A stretch of 64,000 bases of DNA from Bacillus carboniphilus (GTDB lineage Bacteria > Bacillota > Bacilli > Bacillales > JAIVKR01). Position 1 is the first letter of the stretch; every line of letters begins with the position of its first letter. The stretch lies in contig NZ_CP129013.1 of the NCBI RefSeq assembly GCF_020524035.2, positions 496,001 to 560,000 on the forward strand. The letters are read 5' to 3'. Position numbers and translations under genes: made by a program. Under the pieces are notes generated by a model. That model worked only from the letters and a program-made list of their open reading frames with translations. It did no database searches and was not told the DNA's origin. Below, piece after piece: positions 34,151 through 43,295 of the stretch.

Positions 34151-35631
34151 ATGAATAAAAAATCATTTGACCATTTATTTATTAATCATGGAAGTATAAA
34201 AGATTATGAAAGCTATTTAAAAGAAACGGTTTCAAGGTTAGCCGAGGCTTTATCAATGCAACAAGGACCATTCAATGGAGCAAAACCTGCTGAGCTTATA
34301 AAGAAGATCGAGAAGGCGAGTACCTTTACGAATGAAAGTGAAGATTGGCTTGGAAAGGTAATGAAGACGGTGACAGAAGTTGTTGTTCCTTCTAGTTTTC
34401 AAGTTCATCATTCTAGATGCATGGCTCACCTCCATTGTCCCCCTTTAATTCCAGCGATTGCAGCGGAAATTATCTTATCGAGTTTGAATCAATCAATGGA
34501 TTCGTGGGATCAAAGTGGTGTAGCAACTTTAATAGAAGAAGAAATGATTAGCTGGCTCACCGAACTATTTCACTTTCCAAATGGTGATGGGACGTTCACA
34601 AGTGGGGGAACACAATCAAATTTGATGGGAATTCTTCTTGCTCGTGAACATTTCTCTGCGAAAAACTGGAACTGGAACACGAGAAAACAAGGGATGCACC
34701 CAGAGGCTCATAAATTAAAGATCATATGTTCAGAACATGCGCACTTTACGGTCAAACAATCTGCAGCTCTTCTAGGAGTAGGAGAGGATGCAGTTGTCAC
34801 CGTTCCAGTTGATGAAAACCAAAAAATGTCCCTAACCGATTTAGATGAAACAATTGCTCAATTAAAGGAAAGTGGTTCACTTCCTTTCGTAATCGTGGCA
34901 ACCGCAGGTACGACCGATTATGGAAGTATTGATCCTATAGAGGACATTTCAAAACGAGCATCAAAAGAAGGGATTTGGCTACATGTCGATGCGCATACGG
35001 AGGGGCTCTTCAATTAAGTGAACAGCATAAAAATAAATTAACAGGAATAGATTTGGCGGACTCTGTAACCATTGATTTTCATAAACTGTTTTACCAACCC
35101 ATTAGCTGCGGAGCATTTTTAGTAAAGGATCAAGAATCGTTTCAATACCTTTCCCTTCATGCAGATTACTTAAATCCTGAAGAAGATGATGAGGCAGGAA
35201 TACCAAACCTAGTCAATAAATCCATTCAGACAACAAGAAGGTTCGATGCTTTTAAACTGTATGTCTCTCTTCAAGCAATTGGGATACAAACGTTTGCCGA
35301 GATGGTTGAAGGAACGATGTCCTTGGCTAAAGATGTGGCAACAAGGCTTAAAGAGGAACATTTTGAAGTGGTCAATCCAGATCCACAAATAAATGCCGTT
35401 GTGTTCCGTTACGTTTCAAACGGTGAAAATATTGATCTTATAAATGCATCTATACGAGATCAATTGTTAAACGAAGGAATAGCTGTCATTGCTAGAACAA
35501 AAATATGTGGTCAAACTTATTTGAAACTGACGCTATTAAACCCCTTAACAACGATGGAGGATATTAACTTCATTATTGAACAAATGAAAAAAATAACTCA
35601 AGAAACAATGAAAGAGGAGATCTATGTATGA
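34151..35631 (+). pseudogene. L-2,4-diaminobutyrate decarboxylase (RhbB-like), one frameshift
   Basis: PLP group-II decarboxylase. The first part has the FTSGGTQSNLMGILLARE block. One G is missing at about 34993: GATGCGCATACGG should read GATGCGGCATACGG, giving HVDAAYGGALQLSEQ and then DSVTIDFHKLFYQP (PLP lysine). The total is about 493 residues, normal for the family. It turns diaminobutyrate into 1,3-diaminopropane. The stop overlaps the start of the IucA/IucC gene by four bases. Confidence 0.88.
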
Positions 35632-37385
35632 ACGCCTATAGCGTAGCTGAGCGAGCGACAATGCAAAGCTTTATGAATTGTTTTTTGCGGGAGGCAAAAG
35701 CTGTTGATCGTGCTCTTTACGATGAGAAAGAATTAATCATTTCGTTACAACATCAACAAGTTAAGCTTTTTATTCCTATTAAATATTGGTCTAAAACAGG
35801 GCGTCATCTTTTTGACTTTCCCGCTTTTTATCAACTATCTGAACAAGGGGAAAAGCTAGAATTAGATTTTAATACGCTCGTTTCACTTGTGAGTAAGGAG
35901 TTATCTCATCAATTTCAATCGAATAAAGAAAATCAAGTGGAGCTGATTGCTCGTGTGATTCAAAGCTATCAACTGATTGTTCAGATCATTGAAGAACGAT
36001 TTGAAGATCAAGGAGAGTTATATGATGAGGATTTCACATTTATCGAGGCTGAACAGTCGCTGATCTTTGGGCATCTGCTCCATCCAACACCGAAGAGTCG
36101 TCAAGGCTTCTCAGAAGAAGATATCGAACATTACTCTCCGGAGTTAAAGGGAAGCTTTGCGCTCCATTATTTTCGAGTTCCGCTTTCATTAATAAAGGAA
36201 AGCTCTACACTAGAGAAAAACGCCAATCAGCTAATAAAAGACATGGTTCTTGAAGATCCTTTCATTGGAGAAGACTTTAAACATTTTTATGCTAAAGAAG
36301 ACGAATATGCCCTTATCCCTCTTCATCCATGGCAAGCACAATATGTTAAGAAGAACCCGTACATAAACAAACTTATAACAGAGAATGTGATAGAGGACTT
36401 AGGTCAAGCAGGACGACCATTTTTTCCCACCTCCTCGCTTAGAACGGTTTATCACCCTGAAGTTCCGTTTATGTTTAAATTCTCTTTAAATATTAAAATT
36501 ACAAACTCAGTAAGAGCAAATTTACTAAAAGAGCTTGAGCGGGGTGTAGAAGTAACGAAGTTAATGGAAGGAAACTTAGGCGGAGAAATTGAGCAGCGTT
36601 TTTCGAACTTCTCCATTGTTACAGACCCAGCCTATATTACTCTAAACCTAAAAGGCATGAAAGAAACGGGCTTTGAAGTCATTTTACGAGAAAATCCTTT
36701 TATGAATGAAGCAGCTTCGAAAGTCACTCCTATCGCGGCATTATGCCAAGATAAAATAGAGGGTCGAGGCTCGAGATTATCATCAATCATTCATGGAATT
36801 GCCGAGCAGGAAAATAAATCAGTAACTGAAATAAGCGAAGCTTGGTTTGAACAATATTTAGATATATCCTTTGAACCGATGATGTGGCTATATTTGCAAA
36901 GAGGAATTGCTCTTGAAGCTCATCAGCAAAATAGTGTGGTTTCCTTAACGGATGAAGGATATCCTAAACATTTTTATTATCGAGATAACCAAGGCTACTA
37001 TTACTGTGAATCGAAGAAAGAGGAGCTTAAAAAGCTATTACCAAACATTAGTACCAAAAGTGAGACAATTTGTGCAGATCGTGTTGCAGATGAGAGATTA
37101 AGATATTATTTGTTTTATAACCATTTGTTTGGAATCATCAATGCTTTTGGTACGGGAAATCTTATAGAGGAAGAAAAATTATTAGTGATTTTAAAAAATC
37201 GCTTAAGCAAAATCTCTATTAATAAAAACCATCCATCTAACCTTGTGAATAGTTTGCTAAATGATGAGGAAATAGCCTGTAAAGCAAATCTTTTAACGAG
37301 ATTTCATGATATGGACGAATTAGTGGGTGCGATGGAGACGCAGTCTGTCTATGTTCCAATCAAAAATCCACTTATCATTCGTTAA
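35628..37385 (+). CDS. IucA/IucC-family NIS siderophore synthetase (RhbC-like)
   Basis: 585 residues of the NRPS-independent siderophore synthetase family: LIFGHLLHPTPKSRQGF (nucleotide-binding start), PLHPWQAQYV, PTSSLRTVY, KFSLNIKITNSVRANL and HQQNSVVS. These enzymes adenylate citrate and condense it with a hydroxylated amine. It is the first of two in the operon; together they decorate both ends of citrate. ATGA overlap with the decarboxylase indicates coupling. Confidence 0.94.
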   Translation: MNAYSVAERATMQSFMNCFLREAKAVDRALYDEKELIISLQHQQVKLFIPIKYWSKTGRHLFDFPAFYQLSEQGEKLELDFNTLVSLVSKELSHQFQSNKENQVELIARVIQSYQLIVQIIEERFEDQGELYDEDFTFIEAEQSLIFGHLLHPTPKSRQGFSEEDIEHYSPELKGSFALHYFRVPLSLIKESSTLEKNANQLIKDMVLEDPFIGEDFKHFYAKEDEYALIPLHPWQAQYVKKNPYINKLITENVIEDLGQAGRPFFPTSSLRTVYHPEVPFMFKFSLNIKITNSVRANLLKELERGVEVTKLMEGNLGGEIEQRFSNFSIVTDPAYITLNLKGMKETGFEVILRENPFMNEAASKVTPIAALCQDKIEGRGSRLSSIIHGIAEQENKSVTEISEAWFEQYLDISFEPMMWLYLQRGIALEAHQQNSVVSLTDEGYPKHFYYRDNQGYYYCESKKEELKKLLPNISTKSETICADRVADERLRYYLFYNHLFGIINAFGTGNLIEEEKLLVILKNRLSKISINKNHPSNLVNSLLNDEEIACKANLLTRFHDMDELVGAMETQSVYVPIKNPLIIR

Positions 37386-37403
37386 AGGAGGTTGAATGAA
37401 ACG

Positions 37404-37925
37404 ATGCTTTCGTTTCGAAGAGTGGACTTTGAAAAAGATGTAAAGAGGCTGCATGGATGGCACCATCAGCCTCACGTAATTCCTTTCTGGAACCAAAATT
37501 TTACGTTTGAAAAATATGCTGATTTCTTAACTAAGCTTCTAGATGATCAACATCAGACGTTATGGATTGGAATGGTTCATGAAGAGTCGATGAGCTATTT
37601 TGAAACGTATTGGGCAAAAGATGATGTGTTAGGAAAACATTATGACTGGAATGAGTTTGATCAAGGCATTCATTTATTAATTGGTGAACCTAGCTTTTTA
37701 GGTAAAGGCTACGCTGCTCCGTTTGTTAGCAAGATGGTCGAACAATTATTTCAAGAAGAGCGCACTTCACGAATCGTGACGGAACCAGATATTCGTAATG
37801 AAAAAATGATTCATATCTTTAAAAAAGTTGGATTTAAGCCTTATAAAGAATTGCAATTACCAGATAAAAAAGCTTTGATGATGATTTGTGAACGCTCTGA
37901 TTTTAAGAAGGTGGTTGAATCATGA
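37404..37925 (+). CDS. Siderophore N-acetyltransferase, IucB/RhbD type
   Basis: About 173 residues: LSFRRVDFEKDVKRLHGW, FWNQNFTFEKY, HLLIGEPSFLGKGYAAPF (acetyl-CoA site), VTEPDIRNEKMIHIFKKVGF and ELQLPDKKALMMI. It acetylates the N-hydroxylated diamine. AAAGGAGG lies about twelve bases before ATG 37404; a TTG at 37392 is an alternative. It overlaps the monooxygenase start by four bases. The operon has a second enzyme of this type at its head. Confidence 0.9.
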   Translation: MLSFRRVDFEKDVKRLHGWHHQPHVIPFWNQNFTFEKYADFLTKLLDDQHQTLWIGMVHEESMSYFETYWAKDDVLGKHYDWNEFDQGIHLLIGEPSFLGKGYAAPFVSKMVEQLFQEERTSRIVTEPDIRNEKMIHIFKKVGFKPYKELQLPDKKALMMICERSDFKKVVES

Positions 37926-39230
37926 TTTATGATGTTATAGGTGTGGGTCTAGGACCCTTTAATATAGGAATGGCTGCATTAACCGAAGAGTATGGAGAGT
38001 TGAAGACACTTTTTCTTGATAAAAAAGATTCTTTTGATTGGCACCCAGGACTATTGTTAGAAGGAACGACCCTTCAAGTTCCTTTCTTTGCTGACTTTGT
38101 CACAATGGTGAATCCAAAAAGTCAGTTTAGCTTTTTAAACTACTTACATGAAATGGGTAGGTTATATCATTTTTATTTTTTAGAAAAATTTTTAATTCCG
38201 AGAAGAGAATATAATCATTATTGTCAATGGGTTGTTAATCAGTTGCAAAACACTCGTTTTCAAACAGAAGTAGTCGATGTGAGTTGGGAAGGTCAGCACT
38301 ATCAAGTAACGGTTGTCGATCAAAAAACAAAAGAACAATCAACTTTACTGGCTAGACATGTCGTTTTTGGTATGGGAAGTGAACCGACCGTGCCTGAGTG
38401 GACAGCGAAAGGAAATGAAAATATCATTCATTCCGCTCAATTTAAGCAACGACTAGAAGATTGCTCCCAGTCTAGTGATGTTACAGTTTTAGGATCTGGG
38501 CAAAGTGCAGCAGAAGTATTTTTACACTTATTAGCTCAACAAAAAAGAGTCAAAATACCAATTAAGTTGGTTTACACGTTCCAATGGGTTTTTCCCAATG
38601 GAATATTCAAAACTAGGTTTGGAACACTTCTCACCAGATTATACAAACTATTTCTATTCACTTGATCAAAATAAGAAAGATCAGGTTTTACCGAATCAAG
38701 ACTTACTATATAAAGGAATTAGTGCGTCAACGATTGCTGATATTTACGACCTTCTTTATGAACGAACAGTAGGTGGAGGGGAAGTTCCTGCTTCTTTAAT
38801 GGCAAAAACAGAAATTAAAGAGGTTGAAGAGAAAAATGGGAAACTCATCCTCTCCTGTTATCAATGGGAGCAGAATCGTCACTTTACGCATGAAACTGAT
38901 TTTGTCATTTCCGCAACAGGTTATAAAGGAGCAAGTTTATCTCGTTTTAAAGGGTTAAAAGAGTTACTTGATTGGGATGACGAAATGCGTCCAAAAATTT
39001 CATCGAACTATCAGTTGATTGAAAAGGAAAACCACCAAGGAAGTCTGTTTATTCAAAATGGAGAAAAACACACTCACGGGGTAGGGGCACCTGACTTAGG
39101 ATTAGGAGCCTATCGAAATGCGGTCATTATTAATCAAATTGCTGGTAAAGAAGTTTATCGAGTTTCTGATAAAAATGTGTTCCAACAATTCGGTGCTAAA
39201 CAACAAGTGAAAGAACCGATATTCAGTTAA
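37922..39230 (+). pseudogene. Lysine/ornithine-type N-monooxygenase (RhbE/IucD-like), one frameshift
   Basis: FAD- and NADPH-dependent N-hydroxylase. The N-terminus VIGVGLGPFNIGMAAL is the FAD loop, followed by VPFFADFVTMVNP, then VLGSGQSAAEVFLHLL (NADPH loop). An extra T near 38567 breaks the frame; without it the text runs IPIKWFTRSNGFFPMEYSKL, the family signature, and continues to ATGYKGASLSRF and the stop at 39230. Total about 435 residues, normal. It hydroxylates the amine that becomes a hydroxamate. Confidence 0.9.
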
Positions 39231-39242
39231 GGGGGTTTTGCG

Positions 39243-41054
39243 ATGAAAACGAAAGAAGATGTAATGACACATGAAAGGTGGACACTTGCCAATAAACGGC
39301 TTCTGGCAAAAATGGTTCGAGAGTTTAGCTATGAAGATATCATTGCACCTGTTCTTGAGAAAATAGAAGATCGAACAAAAAAAATGATTCTCACACTAGA
39401 TGGAAATATACAGTATCGCTATCGTTGTGAAGAAAGAATGATGGATAGTATTTATGTGGATGAAAACTCCATTGAACGGTTTGATGGGAACATATGGGTT
39501 GAGGCGACAGATGCAATTCAATTTTTACTTGATATTCAAGTGACAGCAAAGATCAAACCTGATACAGCGGCTTACTTAATAAAAGAATATAATCATACTC
39601 TATTAGCAGACGTTCATATTTTATCTCAAAAAGAGAATCGTCATGCAAGTGATCTAATAGGAATGGACTATTCAGAGCTCGAAGGCGAAATGGATGGACA
39701 CCCTTGGATTACTTATAATAAAGGGAGAATTGGTTTTTCTTATGATGACTATCTCAAGTATACTCCTGAAATGAAACAATTGACTACGATAAGGTGGATT
39801 GCGGTTCATCACGATGTGGCTACTTTTCATTCCATCTCTGGTTTAGATCAAAAACAGGTGATAAAACATGAGCTTTCAGAGGCTGAAATCACTTCTTTTT
39901 ATGAGGTATTAGAGCGTAAAGGGGTTAATCAAGAAGATTACATGCTCTTGCCAATTCATATTTGGCAATGGAATCAAATGGTTATCCCATTGTATAGCTC
40001 TTTTGTATCAGCGAAGAAAATTATTGATTTAGGAGAAGGGAAAGATCGTTATCTTCCTCAGCAGTCAGTTCGAACGTTTGTTAATAAAGATCATCAACAT
40101 AAGTATCATGTAAAGTTACCGATGAGCATATTAAATACACTTGTGTATAGAGGGCTACCGAGTGAACGAACCGTAATTGCTCCGCAAATTACCGAATTTA
40201 TAAAAAGTATTTACGATCAAGATCCTTTCTTACGTGATCAATGTCGTGTAATTCTTCCTGGTGAAGTCGCTAGTATCAATGTAAACCAACCGCAATTTCA
40301 TGATTTACCAGGAACCCCTTATCAATTTTTAGAAATGTTAGGCGTGATTTGGCGAGAGAGCATATACTCATATTTAGATGTGGATGAACAAGCGGTTACG
40401 TTAGCTGCTCTTTTATATGAAGATGAATATGGTTCTTCTTATATAGGTGAACTTATTGAGCGTTCAGGATTGTCTGCGAAAGAATGGGTAGCACAATTGT
40501 TTGAAGTCATTTTACCACCTTTACTCCATTTCTTATATAAATATGGGACGGTTTTCTCTCCTCATGGTCAAAATACAGTGATCGTGTTGAAAAACCATCG
40601 CCCACATAGGTTAGCTGTAAAAGACTTTGTAGATGATGTTAATGTAAGTGATCAACCGATTCCATACTTAGATAAACTGTCTGAACCGCTTAAGAAAGTC
40701 TTACGTAGTGAACCACCTGAAGGATTGTGTCAATTTATATTCACTGGCTTATTCGTTTGTCACAATCGTTATTTAGCCGATCTTTTAGAACGATCTGGAC
40801 TCCTTTCAGAGAGCGAGTTTTGGCTAGTTATAAGAGAAACAATCCTATCATATCAAGCGAAGTTCCCGGAGTTAAAAGGTCGATTTGAGCTATTTGATAT
40901 GTTAAGACCTTCTTTTACAAAGCTTTGCTTAAACCGTAATCGAATGATTGATTATGGGTATGAAGATGGTGATGACAGACCACATGCTTCTGAACATGGG
41001 AAGGTAAATAACCCTCTTTATATTGTAGAACAAATGAAGGCAAAAATAAAATAG
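39243..41054 (+). CDS. IucA/IucC-family NIS siderophore synthetase (RhbF-like)
   Basis: 603 residues. Motifs: EGEMDGHPWITYNKGRIGFS, LLPIHIWQWNQMVIPLY, PQQSVRTFVN, LPMSILNTLVYRGL and FSPHGQNTVIV. It is the second, type-C-like synthetase that completes the siderophore on the half product of the first. Last gene of the operon, followed by a strong terminator. No uptake transporter is in the window. Confidence 0.94.
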   Translation: MKTKEDVMTHERWTLANKRLLAKMVREFSYEDIIAPVLEKIEDRTKKMILTLDGNIQYRYRCEERMMDSIYVDENSIERFDGNIWVEATDAIQFLLDIQVTAKIKPDTAAYLIKEYNHTLLADVHILSQKENRHASDLIGMDYSELEGEMDGHPWITYNKGRIGFSYDDYLKYTPEMKQLTTIRWIAVHHDVATFHSISGLDQKQVIKHELSEAEITSFYEVLERKGVNQEDYMLLPIHIWQWNQMVIPLYSSFVSAKKIIDLGEGKDRYLPQQSVRTFVNKDHQHKYHVKLPMSILNTLVYRGLPSERTVIAPQITEFIKSIYDQDPFLRDQCRVILPGEVASINVNQPQFHDLPGTPYQFLEMLGVIWRESIYSYLDVDEQAVTLAALLYEDEYGSSYIGELIERSGLSAKEWVAQLFEVILPPLLHFLYKYGTVFSPHGQNTVIVLKNHRPHRLAVKDFVDDVNVSDQPIPYLDKLSEPLKKVLRSEPPEGLCQFIFTGLFVCHNRYLADLLERSGLLSESEFWLVIRETILSYQAKFPELKGRFELFDMLRPSFTKLCLNRNRMIDYGYEDGDDRPHASEHGKVNNPLYIVEQMKAKIK

Positions 41055-41065
41055 AGTCACCATAA

Positions 41066-41099
41066 ACAACCAACTTCCCATCGGAAGTTGGTTGTTTTA
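41066..41099. terminator. Terminator closing the siderophore operon
   Basis: AACAACCAACTTCC and GGAAGTTGGTTGTT form a perfect 14-bp stem with a four-base loop. It also lies at the end of the convergent deacetylase-family gene. Confidence 0.92.
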
Positions 41100-41870
41100 A
41101 TCTATATTCCCATCAATGAATTCATGTTCTGGGAGAAGTTCTGACAATAACACAGGTGTTGCCTTTTTTTTGTATTTTGGCAAGAACTGTTTTAAAACAG
41201 AAACCATGACGGGTCCAGAAATACCAACATGACCAATAGCGACCAAATCCTTCTCTGTTTGTAATCGTTTCTCTAATAGATTCGCTTGTTTCGTAATGTG
41301 GCTCTTTGTATATAAATGATCAAAGAATAGCTTATTTTCCAAGTAAGGAACCCCTAGTTCCGAGGCAACTTCTGAAATAACAGATTTGCTTGTTGTTTTG
41401 CTATCTAAATAATAGAGACCATTTTTTTTACATTCTTCCAAAACGATTCTCATAACACGCTTATTAGCTGTTGCTTTCGATCCCATATGATGATTCATCC
41501 CAACTGCATGTGGAACTTGATCGATGGCTTTTCTCACACGGGATCTTATTTCTTGGTCACTTAAACTTGTTGTAATCGCCCCAGGACCTAACCAGCTAAC
41601 TTTCCCTGAATTGGGTTCCATTGGCATATGAATAATCACTTCATGACCGTACCGATGAGCTGTTTTAGCATCTTTAAGAGTAGAGGGCATAAATGGCATG
41701 ATGGCGACTGTTAATGATACTGGTAACTTCAGCATTTCCTCAGTCCCTTTCATGTTATTTCCTAAATCATCAATCACAATGGCAAATTCTTTTTTTTGTT
41801 CCTCTGCGAAGATTGGACTTGAATAAAAAAAATGTAGGCAAAAACAAACGATTAAAATTCGTAGCAACAA
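41097..41870 (-). CDS. Divergent polysaccharide deacetylase family protein (YibQ-like)
   Basis: About 257 residues with an N-terminal signal peptide (about 1-22, LIVCFCLHFFYSS). The mature part begins FAIVIDDLGNN, then VAIMPFMPST, HEVIIHMPMEP, GMNHHMGSKAT, YYLDSKTTS and IGHVG: the YibQ-type deacetylase fold acting outside the cell. The presumed start is TTG 41870 after AAGGGAAAT. MITE copy 3 lies about 80 bases upstream and may affect its promoter. Confidence 0.85.
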   Translation of the reverse strand: MLLRILIVCFCLHFFYSSPIFAEEQKKEFAIVIDDLGNNMKGTEEMLKLPVSLTVAIMPFMPSTLKDAKTAHRYGHEVIIHMPMEPNSGKVSWLGPGAITTSLSDQEIRSRVRKAIDQVPHAVGMNHHMGSKATANKRVMRIVLEECKKNGLYYLDSKTTSKSVISEVASELGVPYLENKLFFDHLYTKSHITKQANLLEKRLQTEKDLVAIGHVGISGPVMVSVLKQFLPKYKKKATPVLLSELLPEHEFIDGNID

Positions 41871-41949
41871 GTTTATTTCCCTTCTTTCAATAGAATGAAA
41901 AGATGAATGTTGTTTTTATGTTGTCCAATTTGTCCAAATTATTGTATTA

Positions 41950-42164
41950 GAGGTTGTTCAAAAAGTCCTAAAAAAATGTCGGTTGAATAACTTTGTTGGT
42001 TTGCTTTTCCGACACTCCGACGCCAGGATTGGCTAGCACGGGCATTGTCCCTAAGATGGGGACGTTCTTAGCCCGTGAACCATACTGTACGTACACTGTG
42101 AGTGCTCAAAGCTACACCGCCTCGTTCTCCAGCGTCCTTTTTTCCCTACTTTTTGAACACGCAC
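41950..42164. mobile_element. MITE family A, copy 3 (TATTA target duplication)
   Basis: 215 bp. GAGGTTGTTCAAAAAGTCC at the left, GTGCGTGTTCAAAAAGTAGG read inward from the right, perfect TATTA on both sides (41945-41949 and 42165-42169). Its first fifty bases nearly match those of copy 1. Confidence 0.9.
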
Positions 42165-42280
42165 TATTAGAAAATAGGTAATGCCAAAAAACGTTCATAA
42201 AAATTTGTCTAGTTTTGCGATTGTATTTACAATATCAAAAAAACTTGTAATAATTCACAAGTATAGAAATCAGTTTTGTA

Positions 42281-42455
42281 AAAGAAAAGCGGAAGCGCCC
42301 GTTTAACGACGAAGGGGCTTGAGAACTTCGTATGAGATAAAGGAAACACGAAAAGCCGTAGGCTTCGATGTTGACTTATCATAAGGAGAAGAGCGAAAAC
42401 TTACGAGTCGTTGGGAGCTGGAGCTAGACAAAAAGAAAAGCGGAAGCGCTTTGAA
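42281..42455 (+). repeat. Repeat family B, copy 2
   Basis: It begins AAAGAAAAGCGGAAGCGCCC, contains ATGAGATAAAGGAAACACGA and AAGCCGTAGGCTT (a small palindrome), and ends in GGGAGCTGGAGCTAGACAA followed at once by a second partial head (AAAGAAAAGCGGAAGCG). It shares these blocks with the copies at 46530 and 51095. Non-coding. Confidence 0.8.
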
Positions 42456-42519
42456 CAGCAAGTAATATTGGGGAATTATTTAGAAAAAGTTGAACATCTT
42501 TTAGAAAAGGGGTTGCGTT

Positions 42520-42693
42520 ATGGATCATAACGACAATGTTCAATTAGAAATTTTAATGAAGCGAGAGGAACTATTTAAGATAGCTGAAAGAAAGGGATTA
42601 ACAAATGAGAAGACAGTGAAATGCTCTCAAGAATTAGACGAAATATTAAATAAATGTCAATTTCAGAATTTTACGCAGTTTAGTATGTTGTAA
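42520..42693 (+). CDS. Spo0E-like aspartyl-phosphate phosphatase
   Basis: A 57-residue frame after AAAAGGGG: two helices with the Spo0E family pattern, LMKREELFKIAERKGLTNEK in the first and CSQELDEILNKC in the second (the SQELD box). Spo0E family peptides dephosphorylate Spo0A~P and restrain entry into sporulation. Short hydrophilic C-terminus. It sits just after a family-B repeat, which may carry or replace part of its upstream region. Confidence 0.85.
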   Translation: MDHNDNVQLEILMKREELFKIAERKGLTNEKTVKCSQELDEILNKCQFQNFTQFSML

Positions 42694-42829
42694 AGATTGT
42701 ATAAATATTAACAATCTAAACAAGAATTCAATCCTCTTTTGATAGCCTTTTTATTTTGTAAATATGATATAGTATATAAGTCTAGAAATGTATCTGTATC
42801 TATTTATGGGAACTATAGGAGGATTATCC

Positions 42830-43282
42830 ATGAAAGAAGTCATTTTAGTCATTGCTGATATTGTTAATCAGCTTCATGATGTGATTATTGAATTAAGTCA
42901 GCTATTAGGGTTGAATCTTACAGATAAAGAGCTACACTTTTGGGTAATTGGTCTAGTAGGTTTATTTCTTTTTGCACCCACGCAATATGTTTTTAAGAAA
43001 CTAGCAAAATTAAGTATTACATCTATATCGTTCATTTACACATTCACGATACTGGTTGTAATTGTGTTTGCAATTGAAATTCAACAAAAAATAATGGACT
43101 CTGGAAATATGGAGTTTGACGATGCTGTTTTAGGCTTATGGGGATTTATTGTTATGTTTTTTGTTTGTTATTTCTTCGTTTTAATGACAAGAGGTGTGAA
43201 GAGATTTATTTTAAAACAAAAAAGAGGACGTCCTTCAAAAAAGAACGGTTCATCTAGAATGTCTAAACATAAAACAATGTGA
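42830..43282 (+). CDS. Three-helix membrane protein of unknown function
   Basis: About 150 residues from ATG 42830 (GGAGG eight bases upstream). Hydrophobic helices at about 36-56, 66-88 and 98-124, followed by a very basic tail (KQKRGRPSKKNGSSR). No family recognised. It converges on the kinase gene with 13 bases between stops. Confidence 0.7.
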   Translation: MKEVILVIADIVNQLHDVIIELSQLLGLNLTDKELHFWVIGLVGLFLFAPTQYVFKKLAKLSITSISFIYTFTILVVIVFAIEIQQKIMDSGNMEFDDAVLGLWGFIVMFFVCYFFVLMTRGVKRFILKQKRGRPSKKNGSSRMSKHKTM

Positions 43283-43295
43283 GGAGAATTATTCC

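Noticed and set aside
41993-42181. A 62-codon frame over MITE copy 3
   Set aside because: Repeat-derived, ending in the inverted end.
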